64,000 nucleotides of DNA from Chitiniphilus shinanonensis DSM 23277 (lineage in GTDB: Bacteria > Pseudomonadota > Gammaproteobacteria > Burkholderiales > Chitinibacteraceae): the NCBI RefSeq assembly GCF_000374805.1, contig NZ_KB895334.1:367517-431516 (forward strand), in the 5' to 3' direction. A model generated the notes under the pieces. The model was not told where the DNA came from, did not search any database, and saw nothing but the letters and a program-made list of their open reading frames with translations. This document shows positions 38,081 through 50,299 of this stretch, in pieces; positions within the stretch are counted from its first letter, which is position 1; each line of letters starts with the position of its first letter. Position numbers and translations under genes: made by a program.

Positions 38081-39205
38081 TTAGTGCACATCCTTCTCAT
38101 CAATATTATGCTTTCTATAAATCAACCACTTCGGGGTTCTGAACTTAGTAATGCTGCGATATAGCCAAAGGTAACCCAGCACAAACAAAACCGCCGTTGT
38201 TTGCAATGCAAGCTGATTATTCCACCAGATGCTTGCGGGAATGACTGATAGTGAGGAGATCAGCCATAGATAAGGGGAGGTCATGGAGTTACGCATCTTG
38301 CGATCAACACTTTTACCGCTTCCGACTGCCCAACGCATCATCCGCTTATATACGAGCTGGTGCAGGTGAGCGGCATCAGGCAAGCCGGGAGAGGCTTGTC
38401 GGTGAAGGCGGCGATTGATGGTAAAAATTGTTTCGACGATAGGGTAGAGCAACAGAACAACAGCATACCAGGCGGAAACATTTGGGTTGCGCATGACTAA
38501 TCCTACCGAGAGGCTGGCAATTCCGAAACCGATGACGTACGCACCACCATCTCCAAGGAAAATCAATCCGCGCGGCCAATTCCAAAACATGAAGCCCGCG
38601 CATGCGCCCAGCAGTGTCACGGCCAAAGTGGTGATCTGGCGATCGCCGACCTTCAGGCCAATGTAGGCAAGCGAGGCAAGGATGATCATTCCAACCGCAC
38701 TTGCGAGCCCGTTATAACCATCAATCAGGTTCATGGCATTGATCACACCCACGATGGCAATCAGTGTCAGCGCTATCGAAATTGGTTCCAGTGCCAGCCA
38801 GTTGGACACCCAAGGGAAGTCCACGCGCACGACGCGCCAGTCCAGTAGATAGATCAGCAGCAGCACGCCGGCGGCCATGGCGGCCAAGCGTGTCTTGACA
38901 AGGCCGACTTTCAGAATGTCTTCCAGCAAGCCTCCTAGGAAGACCGGAAGACACGAGAAAAAAACGAGTGCCGAAACTCTGGCCAGTGCTTCACCTTCCA
39001 GCAGCAGCACAAATGGCTGAACCGCGAGAAAGGCTGCGACAAGTGCCAGCCCACCCACACGAGGAACGGGGCTGTCATGGAATTTCTGCGTCTCGGAGAA
39101 CTTGTTGTCACCAGTGAAATGACTGTGTTTGTGTGCGAAACGCACCAACAACAGGCATATGGCAAAGCTGACTACGAGTGCGACGAACAGGTAGAGCAAT
39201 GACAC
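38081..39205 (-). CDS. WecA/MraY-family sugar-1-phosphate transferase (copy 2)
   Basis: 374 residues, about ten membrane segments. KFHDSPVPRVGGLALV, NLIDGYNGLASAVGM, FLGDGGAYVIGFGIA and GLPDAAHLHQLVYKRMMRWAVGS are the active-site and loop marks. It shares the same unusual C-terminal extension as the gene at 16970, so the two are paralogs. It probably starts the second, ABC-exported glycan. The start is GTG 39205 with a weak ribosome site. It stands one base from rfbB. Confidence 0.9.
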   Translation of the reverse strand: MSLLYLFVALVVSFAICLLLVRFAHKHSHFTGDNKFSETQKFHDSPVPRVGGLALVAAFLAVQPFVLLLEGEALARVSALVFFSCLPVFLGGLLEDILKVGLVKTRLAAMAAGVLLLIYLLDWRVVRVDFPWVSNWLALEPISIALTLIAIVGVINAMNLIDGYNGLASAVGMIILASLAYIGLKVGDRQITTLAVTLLGACAGFMFWNWPRGLIFLGDGGAYVIGFGIASLSVGLVMRNPNVSAWYAVVLLLYPIVETIFTINRRLHRQASPGLPDAAHLHQLVYKRMMRWAVGSGKSVDRKMRNSMTSPYLWLISSLSVIPASIWWNNQLALQTTAVLFVLGYLWLYRSITKFRTPKWLIYRKHNIDEKDVH

Positions 39206-39280
39206 GTGCGACGCTCAAGTAACGGTTAACTGCGCATTCTGTCACAATCTCGCAGGTCGAGTTGTAAGAGTGAATGCCGC

Positions 39281-40054
39281 TCAGCTTCTATGAGGTTGGC
39301 ATAAAAAATAGCGCAATGCCGATCTGATGTGCCACCAGAGCGGACGGCCCCAGGAATAGGAAGAACGGCGATGTCCATGCAGTATGGCTGCACGCGGTTC
39401 AATGGCCACTTCATAGCCCTTCATTTGTAGGCGCCGGCATAGGTCGTAGTCTTCCAGGTACAGGAAATAGCGCTCATCGAAGCCGCTCACCGCATATAAA
39501 GCAGCGGTCTTCAAGAGCATGAAGCAACCGGAGATGATCGGTACGACCATAGGCTGATCGAATGCCAGGTTGCGTAGCTCATACTGATCGATTTGCGTTG
39601 CCAGCCAGTGCCGAGGCAGAAAGCGGCGACCAAACAGGATCAATGGGGTGGGCGTGTTCTTGGCGAGATACTGCCTGCTGCCATCAGGGCTGAACACGTC
39701 CGGCATCACTGCGCAGACCCGGTCGTTGGTGTCCAGATAGTCGATCAATTTCGGCAATGGGTTTTCTTCCCAGCCGATGTCCGGATTGCACAGCAAATGC
39801 AAGTCTGCTTCTGGATAGTCGCCCAGCAGGGCGATCAAGCGATTGTGCCCGCTTCCGAAGCCAAGGTTGCGCCCTTCTGTGCGATATACCCAGCCGCGGC
39901 GTACCACTTCGGCTCGCAGTGCAGCACTGACACCATTGTCGAACACCAATACCTGCACTACTTCAGGTGTGTGTTGCAGTTGATCGAACAGTGCACTCAA
40001 CTCGCAGATAGGAGTCTTGTAAACCACTACGCCGACGGTGACGCGTCGATTCAT
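39281..40054 (-). CDS. GT2 glycosyltransferase, rhamnosyltransferase-like
   Basis: 257 residues. The start MNRRVTVGVVVYKTPICELS, then VLVFDNGVSAALR, RNLGFGSGHNRLI, LLCNPDIGWEENPL as DXD-equivalent and YFLYLEDYDLCRRLQMKGYEV match the WbbL-type rhamnosyltransferase group in family GT2. With rfbBDAC downstream, dTDP-rhamnose is the likely donor. It is the first gene of the - strand glycan locus; its base composition is nearer the host than the middle of the locus. Confidence 0.85.
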   Translation of the reverse strand: MNRRVTVGVVVYKTPICELSALFDQLQHTPEVVQVLVFDNGVSAALRAEVVRRGWVYRTEGRNLGFGSGHNRLIALLGDYPEADLHLLCNPDIGWEENPLPKLIDYLDTNDRVCAVMPDVFSPDGSRQYLAKNTPTPLILFGRRFLPRHWLATQIDQYELRNLAFDQPMVVPIISGCFMLLKTAALYAVSGFDERYFLYLEDYDLCRRLQMKGYEVAIEPRAAILHGHRRSSYSWGRPLWWHIRSALRYFLCQPHRS

Positions 40055-40170
40055 GTCTGCGCTCCCATCATGAAGAGACCGCGCGCGGAAGATGCATCAG
40101 GGGCGTTTGGCCCGCCTTGACCATGGGCAATTTCCGCTGCCGGGGGCTTGGGTTTTCCGACTGTGCTTTT

Positions 40171-41622
40171 CTAAACCAGCACCACATCAAACTGCTCCTG
40201 CGTATACGCCGTTTCCACCTGCAAATAGATCGGTTTGCCGATGAAATCCGCCAGCATCGCCAGGCTGGCGGATTCTTCGTCCAGGAACATGTCGATCACG
40301 CTTTGCGCGGCCAGGATGCGATATTCGCGGGCGTTGAACTGGCGAGCCTCGCGCACGATCTCGCGCAGGATGTCGTAGCAGATCGTTTCCGCGGTCTTGA
40401 TCTCGCCGCGCCCCTGGCAGGTGGGGCAGGTCTGGCATAGCACGTGGGCCAGGCTTTCGCGGGTGCGTTTGCGGGTGATCTCGATCAGGCCCAGGCTGGT
40501 GAAGTGGCTGACGGTGACTTTGGTGCGGTCGCGCGACAGTGCCTTCTTCAGTTCGTCCAGCACCGCGGTCTTGTGTTCCTCGTTATCCATGTCGATGAAG
40601 TCGACGATGATGATTCCGCCCAGGTTGCGCAGGCGCAGTTGGCGGGCGATCACCTGGGTGGCTTCGAGGTTGGTCTTGAAGATGGTGTCGTCGAAGTTGC
40701 GGGTGCCGACGAAGCCGCCAGTGTTGACGTCGATGGTGGTCATCGCCTCGGTCTGGTCGATGATCAGGTAGCCGCCAAACTTCAGGTTCACGCGCCGCGC
40801 CAGGGCGCGTTCGATCTCGGCTTCGACGCCGTACAGTTCGAACAGCGGCCGGTCGCCGCCGTAGTGCTGGATGCGGGGCAGCACGTCGGAGACGAACGAG
40901 GCGGCGAATTCGCCCATCTTCTGGAAGTTCTCGCGCGAGTCGACCAGCACTTCGTCGGTATCGGCGTTCACCATGTCGCGCAGCACGCGCAGTTGCAGCG
41001 ACAGATCCTGGAACAGCAGCGATTTGGCGGGCTGCGTCTGCGACTTTTGCAGGATGTCGGCCCAGATCCGGTCCAGGTAGTCGATGTCGGCCCGCAGTTC
41101 GTCGTCGGTGGCGTGATCGGCGGAGGTGCGGATGATGTAGCCGTGATGGTCGCTGGGCAGCAGCTTTTCCAGGCGGTTGCGCAGGTGCTCGCGGTCCTCG
41201 CCGTTCTCGATGCGCTGGGAGATGCCGATGTGGTGTTCCTGCGGCAGGAACACCAGGAAGCGACCGGCGATGCTGATCTGGGTGGACAGCCGCGCGCCCT
41301 TGGTGCCGATCGGGTCCTTGATCACCTGCACCACCACCGGCTGACCTTCGTGCACCAGGCGCTCGATACGCTGCGGGTCGTTCGGATGCTGGCGCTGCTC
41401 GATCACGTCGGCGATGTGCAGGAAGGCGGCGCGCTCCAGCCCGATCTCGATGAAGGCGCTCTGCATGCCGGGCAGGACGCGCTTGACCACGCCGAGGTAG
41501 ATGTTACCGACCAGGCCACGCTGGCTGGCGCGTTCGATATGGATGTCCTGGACGACGCCCTCTTCGATGGTGGCAACCCGGGTTTCCTGCGGGGTGATGT
41601 TGACCAGGATCTGTTCTTTCAT
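40171..41622 (-). CDS. rng: Ribonuclease G
   Basis: 483 residues, the usual RNase G length. MKEQILVNITPQETRVA begins the RNase H-like part, the S1 domain (GNIYLGVVKRVLPGMQSAFIEIG) follows, then the DNase I-like catalytic region (TTIDVNTGGFVG, IIIVDFIDMDNEEHK) and the zinc link CPTC in LCQTCPTCQGRGE. It matures 16S rRNA 5' ends and degrades mRNA. Its GC content marks the return to host DNA. Confidence 0.97.
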   Translation of the reverse strand: MKEQILVNITPQETRVATIEEGVVQDIHIERASQRGLVGNIYLGVVKRVLPGMQSAFIEIGLERAAFLHIADVIEQRQHPNDPQRIERLVHEGQPVVVQVIKDPIGTKGARLSTQISIAGRFLVFLPQEHHIGISQRIENGEDREHLRNRLEKLLPSDHHGYIIRTSADHATDDELRADIDYLDRIWADILQKSQTQPAKSLLFQDLSLQLRVLRDMVNADTDEVLVDSRENFQKMGEFAASFVSDVLPRIQHYGGDRPLFELYGVEAEIERALARRVNLKFGGYLIIDQTEAMTTIDVNTGGFVGTRNFDDTIFKTNLEATQVIARQLRLRNLGGIIIVDFIDMDNEEHKTAVLDELKKALSRDRTKVTVSHFTSLGLIEITRKRTRESLAHVLCQTCPTCQGRGEIKTAETICYDILREIVREARQFNAREYRILAAQSVIDMFLDEESASLAMLADFIGKPIYLQVETAYTQEQFDVVLV

Positions 41623-41671
41623 CGTGTGGTGCTGCCGGTGGGGTGGTCGGGTGCGGGAGCGCGGGTGGAGG

Positions 41672-42688
41672 TCAGGCGGTGGCGGCCAGTGGCCGGCCCA
41701 TCAGCGACAGGCCCAGGCGCAGCAGTTCGTCCCACACTTCGCCCTGGCCGATCCCTTTGTTCAGTTGGTCGATGCGTGCGGCCTGCTTCTGCGCGGCGCG
41801 CAGGATGGCGCCGTTGACGCGCATCAGCGCCGGTTCGATGAGGCGCTGCTTTTCGCCCCAGACCCGGTTTTCCTTCAGCAGCTGCGCCAGCGGCACACCA
41901 CGGGCGCGGCCCTGGCCGATGCGCAGCAGCGCGCGGATTTCCTCGGCGAGTGCCCACAACACCAGGTGCGGCGCCTCGCCTTCGGCGCGCAGCCCTTCGA
42001 GCATGCGGGCGAAGCGGGTGGTGTCGCCGGCCAGCAGTGTGGCGCCGAGCTGGAACACATCGAAGCGCGCCACGTTGGCGACGGCGGCGGTGACCTGCTC
42101 CAGGCCCAGTTCGCCGGGCGGGTGCAGCAGGCCCAGCTTCAGCACCTCCTGGTGGGCGGCGAACAGGTTGCCTTCCACCCGGTCGGCCAGGAAGGCCAGC
42201 GCGTCGGCGGTCATCTGCTGGCCCTGGGCGGCGAGGCGCCCGCTGATCCAGGCCGGCAAGGCGGCGCGATCCACCGGGCGGGCTTCGATCACTTCGCCGG
42301 CCTGGCTCAGCGCCTGGAACCACTTGCCGTTCTGCGCGGTGCGATCCAGCTTGGGCAGTTGCACCAGGGTCAGCGTATCCGGCGGCAGGTTGGTGCAGTA
42401 GGCCTCGATGGCCTTGGCGCCTTCCACGCCGGGCTTGCCGGTGGGGATGCGTAATTCCACCAGCTTCTGGCTGGCGAACAGCGAGAACGAGTTGCCGATC
42501 ATGCCCAGCTGCGACCAGGAAAAGCCGGCTTCGACCGTGAGCACTTCGCGTTCGGTGTAGCCGGCCGCGCGCGCGGTGTCGCGGACCACCTGCGCCGCTT
42601 CCAGGGCGAGGAAGGGCTCGTCGCCATGGATGGTGTACAGCGGACCGAGGCCACGCGCGAGCTGGCGCGGCAGATCCTCAGTACGCAT
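41672..42688 (-). CDS. holA: DNA polymerase III delta subunit
   Basis: 338 residues. Clamp-loader delta: LGPLYTIHGDEPFLALEAAQVVRDTAR, then LVQLPKLDRTAQNGKWFQAL and ALAFLADRVEGNLFAAHQEVLKL with the typical C-terminal collar helices. The delta subunit opens the beta clamp. It overlaps the end of lptE by 11 bases, the common lptE-holA arrangement in proteobacteria. Confidence 0.95.
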   Translation of the reverse strand: MRTEDLPRQLARGLGPLYTIHGDEPFLALEAAQVVRDTARAAGYTEREVLTVEAGFSWSQLGMIGNSFSLFASQKLVELRIPTGKPGVEGAKAIEAYCTNLPPDTLTLVQLPKLDRTAQNGKWFQALSQAGEVIEARPVDRAALPAWISGRLAAQGQQMTADALAFLADRVEGNLFAAHQEVLKLGLLHPPGELGLEQVTAAVANVARFDVFQLGATLLAGDTTRFARMLEGLRAEGEAPHLVLWALAEEIRALLRIGQGRARGVPLAQLLKENRVWGEKQRLIEPALMRVNGAILRAAQKQAARIDQLNKGIGQGEVWDELLRLGLSLMGRPLAATA

Positions 42689-43241
42689 CCAGGCGCGGTC
42701 CCATCGATGCCGGTGCCTTGGCCGGCGCGTCTTCGGTCACGGCCGTGTTCTTCTTCGCCTGGGCGCTGACCCGCCGCAGGATCTGCCGCGCGGCATCCTG
42801 GCGCAGGTCGTTGATCAGCATCTGCGCTTCCGCTTCCTTGCCCAGTTCGTTGTTCTCGTCGTAGGTGTAGTCGCGGAACAGCCGCATCGAGCTGCTGGGG
42901 ATCAGTGCCGCGTTGCCGGGTTTGTTCACGCGGTAGCTGACGGTGTAGTAGATGCGGTATTCGCTGACCTTGCCGTTGCCGTTCAGGCTGAGGATCTTGC
43001 GCTCGCTGCTTTCCGAGTCGACCGCGATCAACGCGGCGTCGCTGCTGGCGGCCGGCAGCAGATGCACCGTGGAGATCTGTTGCAGCTCGTTGCGCAGCTG
43101 CGCCGCGACCGGCCCGTCGCCGGCGACGAACACCGACGGGTAGGGGAACAACCCGACCCCGGGGCCCATGCCGCGCAGGTGGAAGCCGCAGGCGGCCAGC
43201 AACAGGCACAACGCCAGCGTGGTGAAGAAGCGCAAGCTCAT
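42678..43241 (-). CDS. lptE: LPS-assembly lipoprotein LptE
   Basis: 187 residues. The signal peptide MSLRFFTTLALCLLLAACGF carries a lipobox LAAC (Cys18). GFHLRG directly after the cysteine and PASSDAALIAVDSESSERKILSLN are typical of LptE. It plugs LptD in the outer membrane and helps insert LPS. It lies ten bases after leuS and overlaps holA, the usual operon leuS-lptE-holA. Confidence 0.95.
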   Translation of the reverse strand: MSLRFFTTLALCLLLAACGFHLRGMGPGVGLFPYPSVFVAGDGPVAAQLRNELQQISTVHLLPAASSDAALIAVDSESSERKILSLNGNGKVSEYRIYYTVSYRVNKPGNAALIPSSSMRLFRDYTYDENNELGKEAEAQMLINDLRQDAARQILRRVSAQAKKNTAVTEDAPAKAPASMGPRLDAY

Positions 43242-43251
43242 GGCAGCCTCG

Positions 43252-46296
<3,045 letters not shown>

Positions 46297-46394
46297 TCAT
46301 GTTAAGGAAGCAGTCTTTCAAGACTGCGTATCATTTGGGGATCAGTTGATCCGACTGCGGCCCCCTGATCCCCTCGCGAACGATATCGGCTTTC

Positions 46395-49300
46395 ATGAAT
46401 TCAACCGAACCCCAATCCGGTTCCAACCGCTCGGTGACGCTGCCGGGCGGCCGCATCGCCGCATTGCGGCGCGGACGGTTGCTGACCCAGGCGCAACTGG
46501 TGGAAGCCTGCGTGCAGCAGCGCCTGTACGTATCGATCGCCACGCTCAAGCGCGCCGAAGGCGGGCGCAGCGTCAGCCTGCGCACCGCCAGCGACCTGGC
46601 GCGCTTCTTCGAGATGAGCCTGCCCGAGCTGCTGGCACCGGCGGTGCCGGTCGCCTCGCCGCCGCCCGGCTGGTCGGAAACGCGCACCGTTCCGCTGCTG
46701 TGGGTTGCCGCGCCGGCGCAGGAATGGATCGAAACACTGGAGAGCCTGATCGGTGGATTGCGGGGCAGGCGTGTCGCCGAAAACGCCGACACCCTGCTGT
46801 GCTATGCCTTCGGCCTGGACGACGAAGCCGGCGACGCACCGTTCTACGCCGCGCACGCCGCGCTGCGCATCGGCGATTTCGATTGGCCGGGTCGCCGGCC
46901 TGGAGCGTGGATCGACTTCGGCGAAGTCACCTTGGATCTGGATGGCGACGCGTCGGAGCGCAGTCTTGTGCCGCGTCATCCGCCGGAGCCGGGCCGGGTG
47001 CGGGTGTCGGCGTCGGTCAGGCAGGCTTTGGGCGGCGCCTTCGTGGTCGAGCCCGAGAACGACGGCGTATGGTGCGTGAAGGCACGCGCCCCGGCGCAGT
47101 TGCCGGACGCCCCGGCGCTGGCCGGTCGGCAACTCGAATTGCAGCGCCTGCTCGGCGGATTGGAGGAATGTCGGCGCGGCGGCGTGGCGTCGATGGCCCT
47201 GCTGCGGGGCGGCATCGGCATCGGTAAATCGCGCCTGGCCGGCGAATGTGTGCGGCGCGCCGCTGCCGAAGGTTTCGAGCATCACGTATTGCACGCGCGG
47301 CAGCACCTGGCGGAGCAGGGCGCCTCGTCGTTGGGACGATTGGTGGCGTTGCTGGCGGGGGATGGGCGGATTCCGGCGCATGCGTCGCTGCCCGGCCTGG
47401 GGCTGGAGCACTCGGCAGTGCTGCGGCGTTTGCTGGGCCAGTCGCTGAGCCCGATGTTGCAGGGCATCCTGGCCGCCACCGATCCGGCGCGCGCCGAGCG
47501 CCTGCAGGCCGAACTGTTGCGCGAATTGCTGCGTCGCCGTGCGGCGCGCATGCCGCAGTTGCTGGTGATCGACGACGCCCACGAAGCCGACGAAACCTTC
47601 TGGCGCGGCTTGATCGACGCGCTGGCGCAACTGCCGGCCTATCCCATCCTGGTCCTGGCGACGCTGCGCACCGGCAGCCTGCTGGCGCGCGAACTGGCGC
47701 CGCGCATCGCCGCCGCCTGCGTGCCGTGCCTGACGCTCGACCTGTCGCCGTTGTCCGCCACCGATGCACGCCAACTGGCGCTGGCGGTCGGCCATGCCGA
47801 TGGCGCCCACCTGGATGCCTGCCTGCGGCGCGCCGCCGGCAATCCCATGTTCCTGGCCTGTTTGCTGGCGGGCAGCGACGACCCGGCGGCATTGCCCGAT
47901 TCGCTACGCGCCGCGGTGCATGCCGAGGTGGCGCGGCTGGCGCCGGCCGAACGCTACGCGCTGGGCGTGGCCGCCGTCGCGGGCGACGGTTGTGGCGCGG
48001 CCTTGCTGGAAGAGGTGTCGGGCATCGCGCTGCTTCCCGAGCGCGTCGGGCTGTCGTTGCTGATGGTGCGGCTGGGTGAGGAGTGGCGCTTCACCAGCAC
48101 GCTGGTGCGCGAGGTGGTCTACCAGCAGTTGCAGCCGTCGATCCGCCGCGCGCTGCACCAGCGTCAGGCCGAGTGGTATCGCGAGCGCGACGCCGCCGCC
48201 TATGCGCGCCACCTCGCGTTGAGTGGTTCGCCCCAGGCCATCGACGAATTGCTGGCCATCGCCGGCCAGGAAATCGCCCAATGCCGCGACGCCAGCGCGC
48301 TGGCGTTACTGGACATGGCGCAGTCCCTGCCGCAGACCGCGCACCACACCAGCCAGTTGCATCAGGCCCTCGGCGAGCTGCACCTCAAGCGCGGCAAGCC
48401 CGCGCAGGCGGCGATCCAGTTCCGGCGTTCGATCGAGGCCGGTGGCGACGGCGCGGTCGATGCGCGGCTGTCGGGCATCGAGGCGCTGCTGCAACTCGAC
48501 CGGATCGGCGAAGCGCTCGACGCGCTGCAAACCCTGGCGGATGACGGCAAAGCCAGCACGCCGGCGCTGCGCGCGCGGCTGCACTACCTGCGTGGCCGGG
48601 CCTGCTTCCCACTCAACCGCGTGGCGGACGGCGCCGCCGCGCAACATATCGCGCTGGAGCAGGCGCGGGCCTGTGGCGATCCCGCATTACAGGCCCGCGC
48701 GCATTCCGGCCTGGGCGATGCGGCCTACGCGCTGGGCGCCTTCGCCGAAGCGCGCGATCATTTCCGCGCCTGTCTCGCCTTGTGCGGTGACCACGGCCTG
48801 CTCGCGGTCCAGGCCGGCAACCGCGCCGCGCTGGGTTCGGTGCTTTACTACCTGGGCGAAGTCACCGCCAGCCTGGAGGAAACGCTGTATTCGCTCGACA
48901 TCGCCCGTCGCATCGGCCACGCGCGTGCCGAGGCGTTTTCCTGTCTGGTGGCCGGCTGGGTGTTGCTGGAGATGGACGAAGCCGATTCCGCCGCCGAATA
49001 CCTGGAGCAGGGTGCGCGCGTGGCGGAGGCCGCCGGATTGCTGCGCTTCCAGGTGCTCTGCGGCGAGGGGCTCGCCCGTGCCGCGCTGGCGGCAAAGCGT
49101 CCGGCCCAGGCGCTCGTCCTGGCCGAAGCGGCCTGGCAGCTGACCGAGCAATGTGCGTTGCACGCCTACGCCGGGCCGTGGGTGCTGACCACGCTGGCGG
49201 CCTGCGCCACGCCGGATCGCCGCGAGGGCCTGCTGGCGCGGGCCTTGGCCGACCTGCCGCAGGCGATGCATCACAACACACTGCAACTGCACGCCGGACT

Positions 49301-49544
49301 GGTGAGGCTGGCGCTGGACGAGCGCGACTGGGCAGGCGCCGCGCGCTGGGCCGGCGCCCTGGCGGCGGTGCCGCGTGCCCAGGGCCTGCCGTGGGCCGAG
49401 CCTTATCTGATGTTGGCGGGGGCCGCCATGCCGGAGATCGCCGAGCGCTGCCGCGACGGCGCCCGGCGGGCGGAAACCGCCGGCTACCTGTACGCGGCGC
49501 GTCGGCTGGACGAGGCGGCGGCGCTCAGCGCAGGGTGCGGCTGA
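46395..49544 (+). CDS. HTH-(degenerate cyclase)-AAA-TPR regulator
   Basis: 1049 residues. Residues about 17-75 look like a Cro/CI-type HTH (GGRIAALRRGRLLTQAQLVE, RTASDLARFFEMSLPELL). Residues about 98-218 follow the class III nucleotidyl cyclase pattern (RTVPLLWVAAP, RRVAENADTLLCYAFG, AWIDFGEVTLDLDGD, GRVRVSASVRQAL) but the first metal aspartate is replaced. An AAA/STAND ATPase follows with P-loop GGIGIGKSRLAGE near 272 and LLVIDDAHEADE near 390. The last 400 residues are TPR-like helices. Probably a signal-sensing transcription factor. It overlaps the convergent hydrolase gene by 20 bases. Confidence 0.8.
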   Translation: MNSTEPQSGSNRSVTLPGGRIAALRRGRLLTQAQLVEACVQQRLYVSIATLKRAEGGRSVSLRTASDLARFFEMSLPELLAPAVPVASPPPGWSETRTVPLLWVAAPAQEWIETLESLIGGLRGRRVAENADTLLCYAFGLDDEAGDAPFYAAHAALRIGDFDWPGRRPGAWIDFGEVTLDLDGDASERSLVPRHPPEPGRVRVSASVRQALGGAFVVEPENDGVWCVKARAPAQLPDAPALAGRQLELQRLLGGLEECRRGGVASMALLRGGIGIGKSRLAGECVRRAAAEGFEHHVLHARQHLAEQGASSLGRLVALLAGDGRIPAHASLPGLGLEHSAVLRRLLGQSLSPMLQGILAATDPARAERLQAELLRELLRRRAARMPQLLVIDDAHEADETFWRGLIDALAQLPAYPILVLATLRTGSLLARELAPRIAAACVPCLTLDLSPLSATDARQLALAVGHADGAHLDACLRRAAGNPMFLACLLAGSDDPAALPDSLRAAVHAEVARLAPAERYALGVAAVAGDGCGAALLEEVSGIALLPERVGLSLLMVRLGEEWRFTSTLVREVVYQQLQPSIRRALHQRQAEWYRERDAAAYARHLALSGSPQAIDELLAIAGQEIAQCRDASALALLDMAQSLPQTAHHTSQLHQALGELHLKRGKPAQAAIQFRRSIEAGGDGAVDARLSGIEALLQLDRIGEALDALQTLADDGKASTPALRARLHYLRGRACFPLNRVADGAAAQHIALEQARACGDPALQARAHSGLGDAAYALGAFAEARDHFRACLALCGDHGLLAVQAGNRAALGSVLYYLGEVTASLEETLYSLDIARRIGHARAEAFSCLVAGWVLLEMDEADSAAEYLEQGARVAEAAGLLRFQVLCGEGLARAALAAKRPAQALVLAEAAWQLTEQCALHAYAGPWVLTTLAACATPDRREGLLARALADLPQAMHHNTLQLHAGLVRLALDERDWAGAARWAGALAAVPRAQGLPWAEPYLMLAGAAMPEIAERCRDGARRAETAGYLYAARRLDEAAALSAGCG

Positions 49545-50262
49545 ACAGGTCGAAGGCCAGCTGATACCCCAACAGCGCCAGTTGGGGGTCGTAGCGTTCG
49601 CCCTCGTCGCGCATGAAGGCGTGCTGGCCGTTGAACTCGTGCCAGGTGAAGTTCAGTTCCGCCGCCGCCAGCGCCTGGTAGACCTTGGCGCGCCCGGCGG
49701 CCGGGATATGCGGATCCTGCTTGCCCCAGATCATCAGCAGCTCGCCCTGGATGTCCGCCAGGCGTTCCATGCTGTGCTGGCCCGGCCCGTTGGGAATCAC
49801 CTGGCTGTGCAGATCGGTGGCATAGAAGCAGGCGGTGCCGCGTACTTCGGGCTGGAGCGCGGCGCGGAACGCCAGGTGCCCACCAATGCAGAAGCCCATC
49901 GCGCCCAGCGCGCCGCTGTACCACGGCTGCTGCCCCAGCCAGTCGATCATGGTGCGGTTGTCGCTGTCGTAGTGCTCGACCGTCTTGGCGGCCTTGTCGG
50001 CGTTGCCCTTGTCGCGCCCGGCATTGTCGTAGGCCAGCACGGTGCCGATCGGGTTCAGCTCGTGGAACACCTCCGGCACCAAGACCGCATAGCCCTGCCC
50101 GGCCAGCAGGCGGGCCGCGCGTTCGATCGGGCCGGTCTGCTGGAAGATCTCGGAATAGAACAGCACGGCGGGGCGGGGCGCGTCGCCCAGCGGACGGTGC
50201 ACATAGGTGCGCATGGTGCCGGTGGGCGTGGCGAGGTCGACGTGATGGCTCTGGACGATCAT
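49525..50262 (-). CDS. Dienelactone hydrolase family protein
   Basis: 245 residues, alpha/beta hydrolase. The nucleophile elbow is GFCIGGH with the cysteine used by dienelactone hydrolases; LLMIWGKQDPHIP holds the acid and EFNGQHAFMRDE the histidine. Substrates of this large family range from dienelactones to other esters. It lies 37 bases after the metallolyase-like gene, which suggests one operon. Its 3' end overlaps the convergent regulator gene. Confidence 0.9.
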   Translation of the reverse strand: MIVQSHHVDLATPTGTMRTYVHRPLGDAPRPAVLFYSEIFQQTGPIERAARLLAGQGYAVLVPEVFHELNPIGTVLAYDNAGRDKGNADKAAKTVEHYDSDNRTMIDWLGQQPWYSGALGAMGFCIGGHLAFRAALQPEVRGTACFYATDLHSQVIPNGPGQHSMERLADIQGELLMIWGKQDPHIPAAGRAKVYQALAAAELNFTWHEFNGQHAFMRDEGERYDPQLALLGYQLAFDLFSRTLR

Positions 50263-50299
50263 GGGGTGGCTCCGGGTGAAAGTGGGGAGTATGGCGTCA

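Noticed and set aside
18110..40054. Genomic island with mobility genes
   Set aside because: The base composition shift is clear, but no integrase, transposase, direct-repeat att site or tRNA border was found, so a site-specific island is not claimed.
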